A stretch of DNA of 6,944 nucleotides, from the NCBI GenBank assembly GCA_030146905.1, contig JASLAV010001189.1:1-6944 (forward strand), read 5' to 3'. This stretch comes from Lentzea sp. GTDB lineage: Bacteria > Actinomycetota > Actinomycetes > Mycobacteriales > Pseudonocardiaceae. Position 1 is the first letter of the stretch; each line of letters opens with the position of its first letter. The notes beneath the pieces were generated by a model. That model did not search any database and was not told where the DNA came from. It saw nothing but the letters and a program-made list of their open reading frames with translations. Below, piece by piece: positions 5,929-6,944 of this stretch. The position numbers and the translations under genes are program-made.

Positions 5929-6867
5929 TCAGTGACAGGCGACCAGGATCACGGCCAGCAGACCGCCGAACGCTGCGAAGACCGGAACCGTCAGGGCTGT
6001 TGCGCAGGCCGCCCCGTACGCCAGCAGGCTGCGTGCCGAGTCCGGACGTCGATGCGGGTGGGCCAGGAGTGTCAACCTCACCTCGACCGAATCCCGACCC
6101 ATCGCGAGCGCCGAGCCGGGTGCGCCGTGGCCCGACACCCTGAGCAGTGCGGCCCGGACGGCCTCGACACCGCAGGCGCGTACCGCGGCGGCGTCCGCGG
6201 CGACCTCCACCAACTCCCGCACAACACCAGGGGTGCGCCGGAACAGGGGGAGGAACGGCAGCACGGTCGACAACGCGTCACCCGCGGCGACGAGGAGGTG
6301 GTGCTTGCCGTCGAGATGGGCACGTTCGTGGGCGAGCACGGCGTCGACCTGCTCGTCGGTCAGCCGCCGGTTGAGGCCTTCGGTGGCGACGACGACGCCC
6401 GGCGTGCCGGCCAGGCTGAAGGCCAGCGGTTCGTCGTGGTCGAGCCAGAGCGTCGAGGGTGAACCGGGATCGCGGCGGGCCGCGACCCGGAGTGCGGCGA
6501 GGTGGTCGCGGCGCCTGCGTGCCCGGTGCCGTGCGCCCTTGACGGCCAGGACCGCGAGCCGGATCAAGAGCCCGGTCAGCAACACCAGGCCGACGACGCC
6601 ACCGGTGGCCTCGACGCGCGGGGCCATCCCGTGCTCGAGCGATGACCAGCACTCGTGCGCGAGTGCCAGGACGTCCGTGCCGTGGTCCGGCAGGAGGAGC
6701 AGGGTCACGGCCAGTGCGGAGGTGGTGACGACGCTCACCGCGGACGCCAGCCACGCCAACAACGGGACGAGCGGGTCGGAGCCGCGCGTGACCAAGCGCA
6801 ACAACTGACGGGGCGCCAGCACCCCCATCAGGCCTGCCGTCGCCAGCAGTGCGGCGGCCACGGTCAT
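5929..6867 (-). CDS. M56-family (BlaR1-like) membrane zinc metallopeptidase
   Basis: The 312-residue product begins with membrane segments (about 2-18, 34-59 and 88-109), followed by a basic stretch HRARRRRDH and then the protease core. The zinc motif is HERAH at 180-184. EVAAD at 221-225 should supply the third zinc ligand (Glu221), as in the M48/M56 group. GTPGVVVATEGLNRRLTDEQ before it is typical of the family. A last hydrophobic helix (about 283-310) closes the protein. There is no C-terminal penicillin-sensor domain, so it is the short actinobacterial form, not a full BlaR1. Its ATG overlaps the stop of the upstream gene (ATGA), which indicates a coupled operon. Family knowledge suggests that such proteases inactivate a partner BlaI-type repressor after a signal. 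The signal is unknown; the neighbouring copper genes make metal or envelope stress possible. Confidence 0.93.
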   Translation of the reverse strand: MTVAAALLATAGLMGVLAPRQLLRLVTRGSDPLVPLLAWLASAVSVVTTSALAVTLLLLPDHGTDVLALAHECWSSLEHGMAPRVEATGGVVGLVLLTGLLIRLAVLAVKGARHRARRRRDHLAALRVAARRDPGSPSTLWLDHDEPLAFSLAGTPGVVVATEGLNRRLTDEQVDAVLAHERAHLDGKHHLLVAAGDALSTVLPFLPLFRRTPGVVRELVEVAADAAAVRACGVEAVRAALLRVSGHGAPGSALAMGRDSVEVRLTLLAHPHRRPDSARSLLAYGAACATALTVPVFAAFGGLLAVILVACH

Positions 6868-6944
6868 GTCTTGCGCGATCTCTTCGGCAGCGCTTTGCGC
6901 AACAGTTCTGTCTCGTGCTCCGATGCGGAGCGCGCGAAGTGCAG
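6864..6944 (-). CDS. C-terminal end of a probable BlaI/MecI/CopY-type repressor (5' part outside window)
   Basis: The frame is open from the right edge and ends in TGA at 6864-6866, inside the ATGA overlap with the M56 gene. The 26 visible residues start LHFARSASEHETELLRKAL and end with a basic tail (PKRSRKT). This is consistent with the last helices of an actinobacterial BlaI-type winged-helix regulator, but the stretch is too short to prove it. The identification rests mainly on the coupled M56 gene, since BlaI and M56 genes are usually paired in this order. The DNA-binding domain lies outside the window. Confidence 0.6.
   Translation of the reverse strand: MHFARSASEHETELLRKALPKRSRKT

Noticed and set aside
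1..6944. tRNA, rRNA, CRISPR arrays, riboswitches and attachment sites
   Set aside because: No cloverleaf-like segments, regularly spaced direct repeats, ribosomal RNA sequence or recognisable riboswitch core were seen by eye on either strand.

Overview
The window is very GC-rich DNA with GTG and TTG starts as well as ATG, and its protein families (DUF4396, Csp copper-storage protein, BlaI/M56 pairs, a His-tailed copper-operon protein remnant) point to an actinomycete, probably of the Pseudonocardiaceae type. That taxonomic guess rests on composition and protein style only. The content is mainly a copper/metal homeostasis island, flanked by a SulP anion transporter and a BlaI/M56 sensor-protease pair and interrupted by decayed genes.

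Layout from left to right. Complement 1-1047 is the N-terminal 349 residues of a SulP-family anion transporter that runs off the left edge. About 1083-1530 holds no convincing gene. Complement 1531-1805 is a fossil of an integrase-core (rve) transposase, broken by a frameshift, an internal deletion and a stop codon. Complement 1940-2455 is a His-rich DUF4396 membrane protein with a CsoR-like operator (TACCCC-TAG-GGGGTA) just upstream. At 2562-2847 the C-terminal remnants of two unrelated genes meet head to head at about 2680: a GntR/FadR-type regulator tail on the minus strand and the tail of a copper-operon membrane or secreted protein on the plus strand. The plus-strand remnant overlaps the start of an intact Cu+-type P1B ATPase (2840-5122). 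A 21-bp hairpin separates the ATPase from a convergent 18-cysteine Csp-type copper storage protein (complement 5256-5663). Upstream of csp lie an 18-bp dyad and a second CsoR-like site, followed by a 19-codon micro-ORF on the plus strand. The right end carries an M56 (BlaR1-like) membrane metallopeptidase, translationally coupled to the last codons of an upstream regulator that is probably BlaI-type.

How the parts may work together. The ATPase would export Cu(I), the Csp would buffer Cu(I) in the cytosol, and the DUF4396 protein, with His clusters at both ends, looks like an uncharacterised membrane partner. The same 10-mer (ATACCCCCTA) lies upstream of the DUF4396 gene and csp in the same orientation to each gene, so a CsoR-type repressor encoded elsewhere could control both. 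The ATPase seems to have lost its native upstream gene and promoter by a rearrangement, so how it is now transcribed is an open question.
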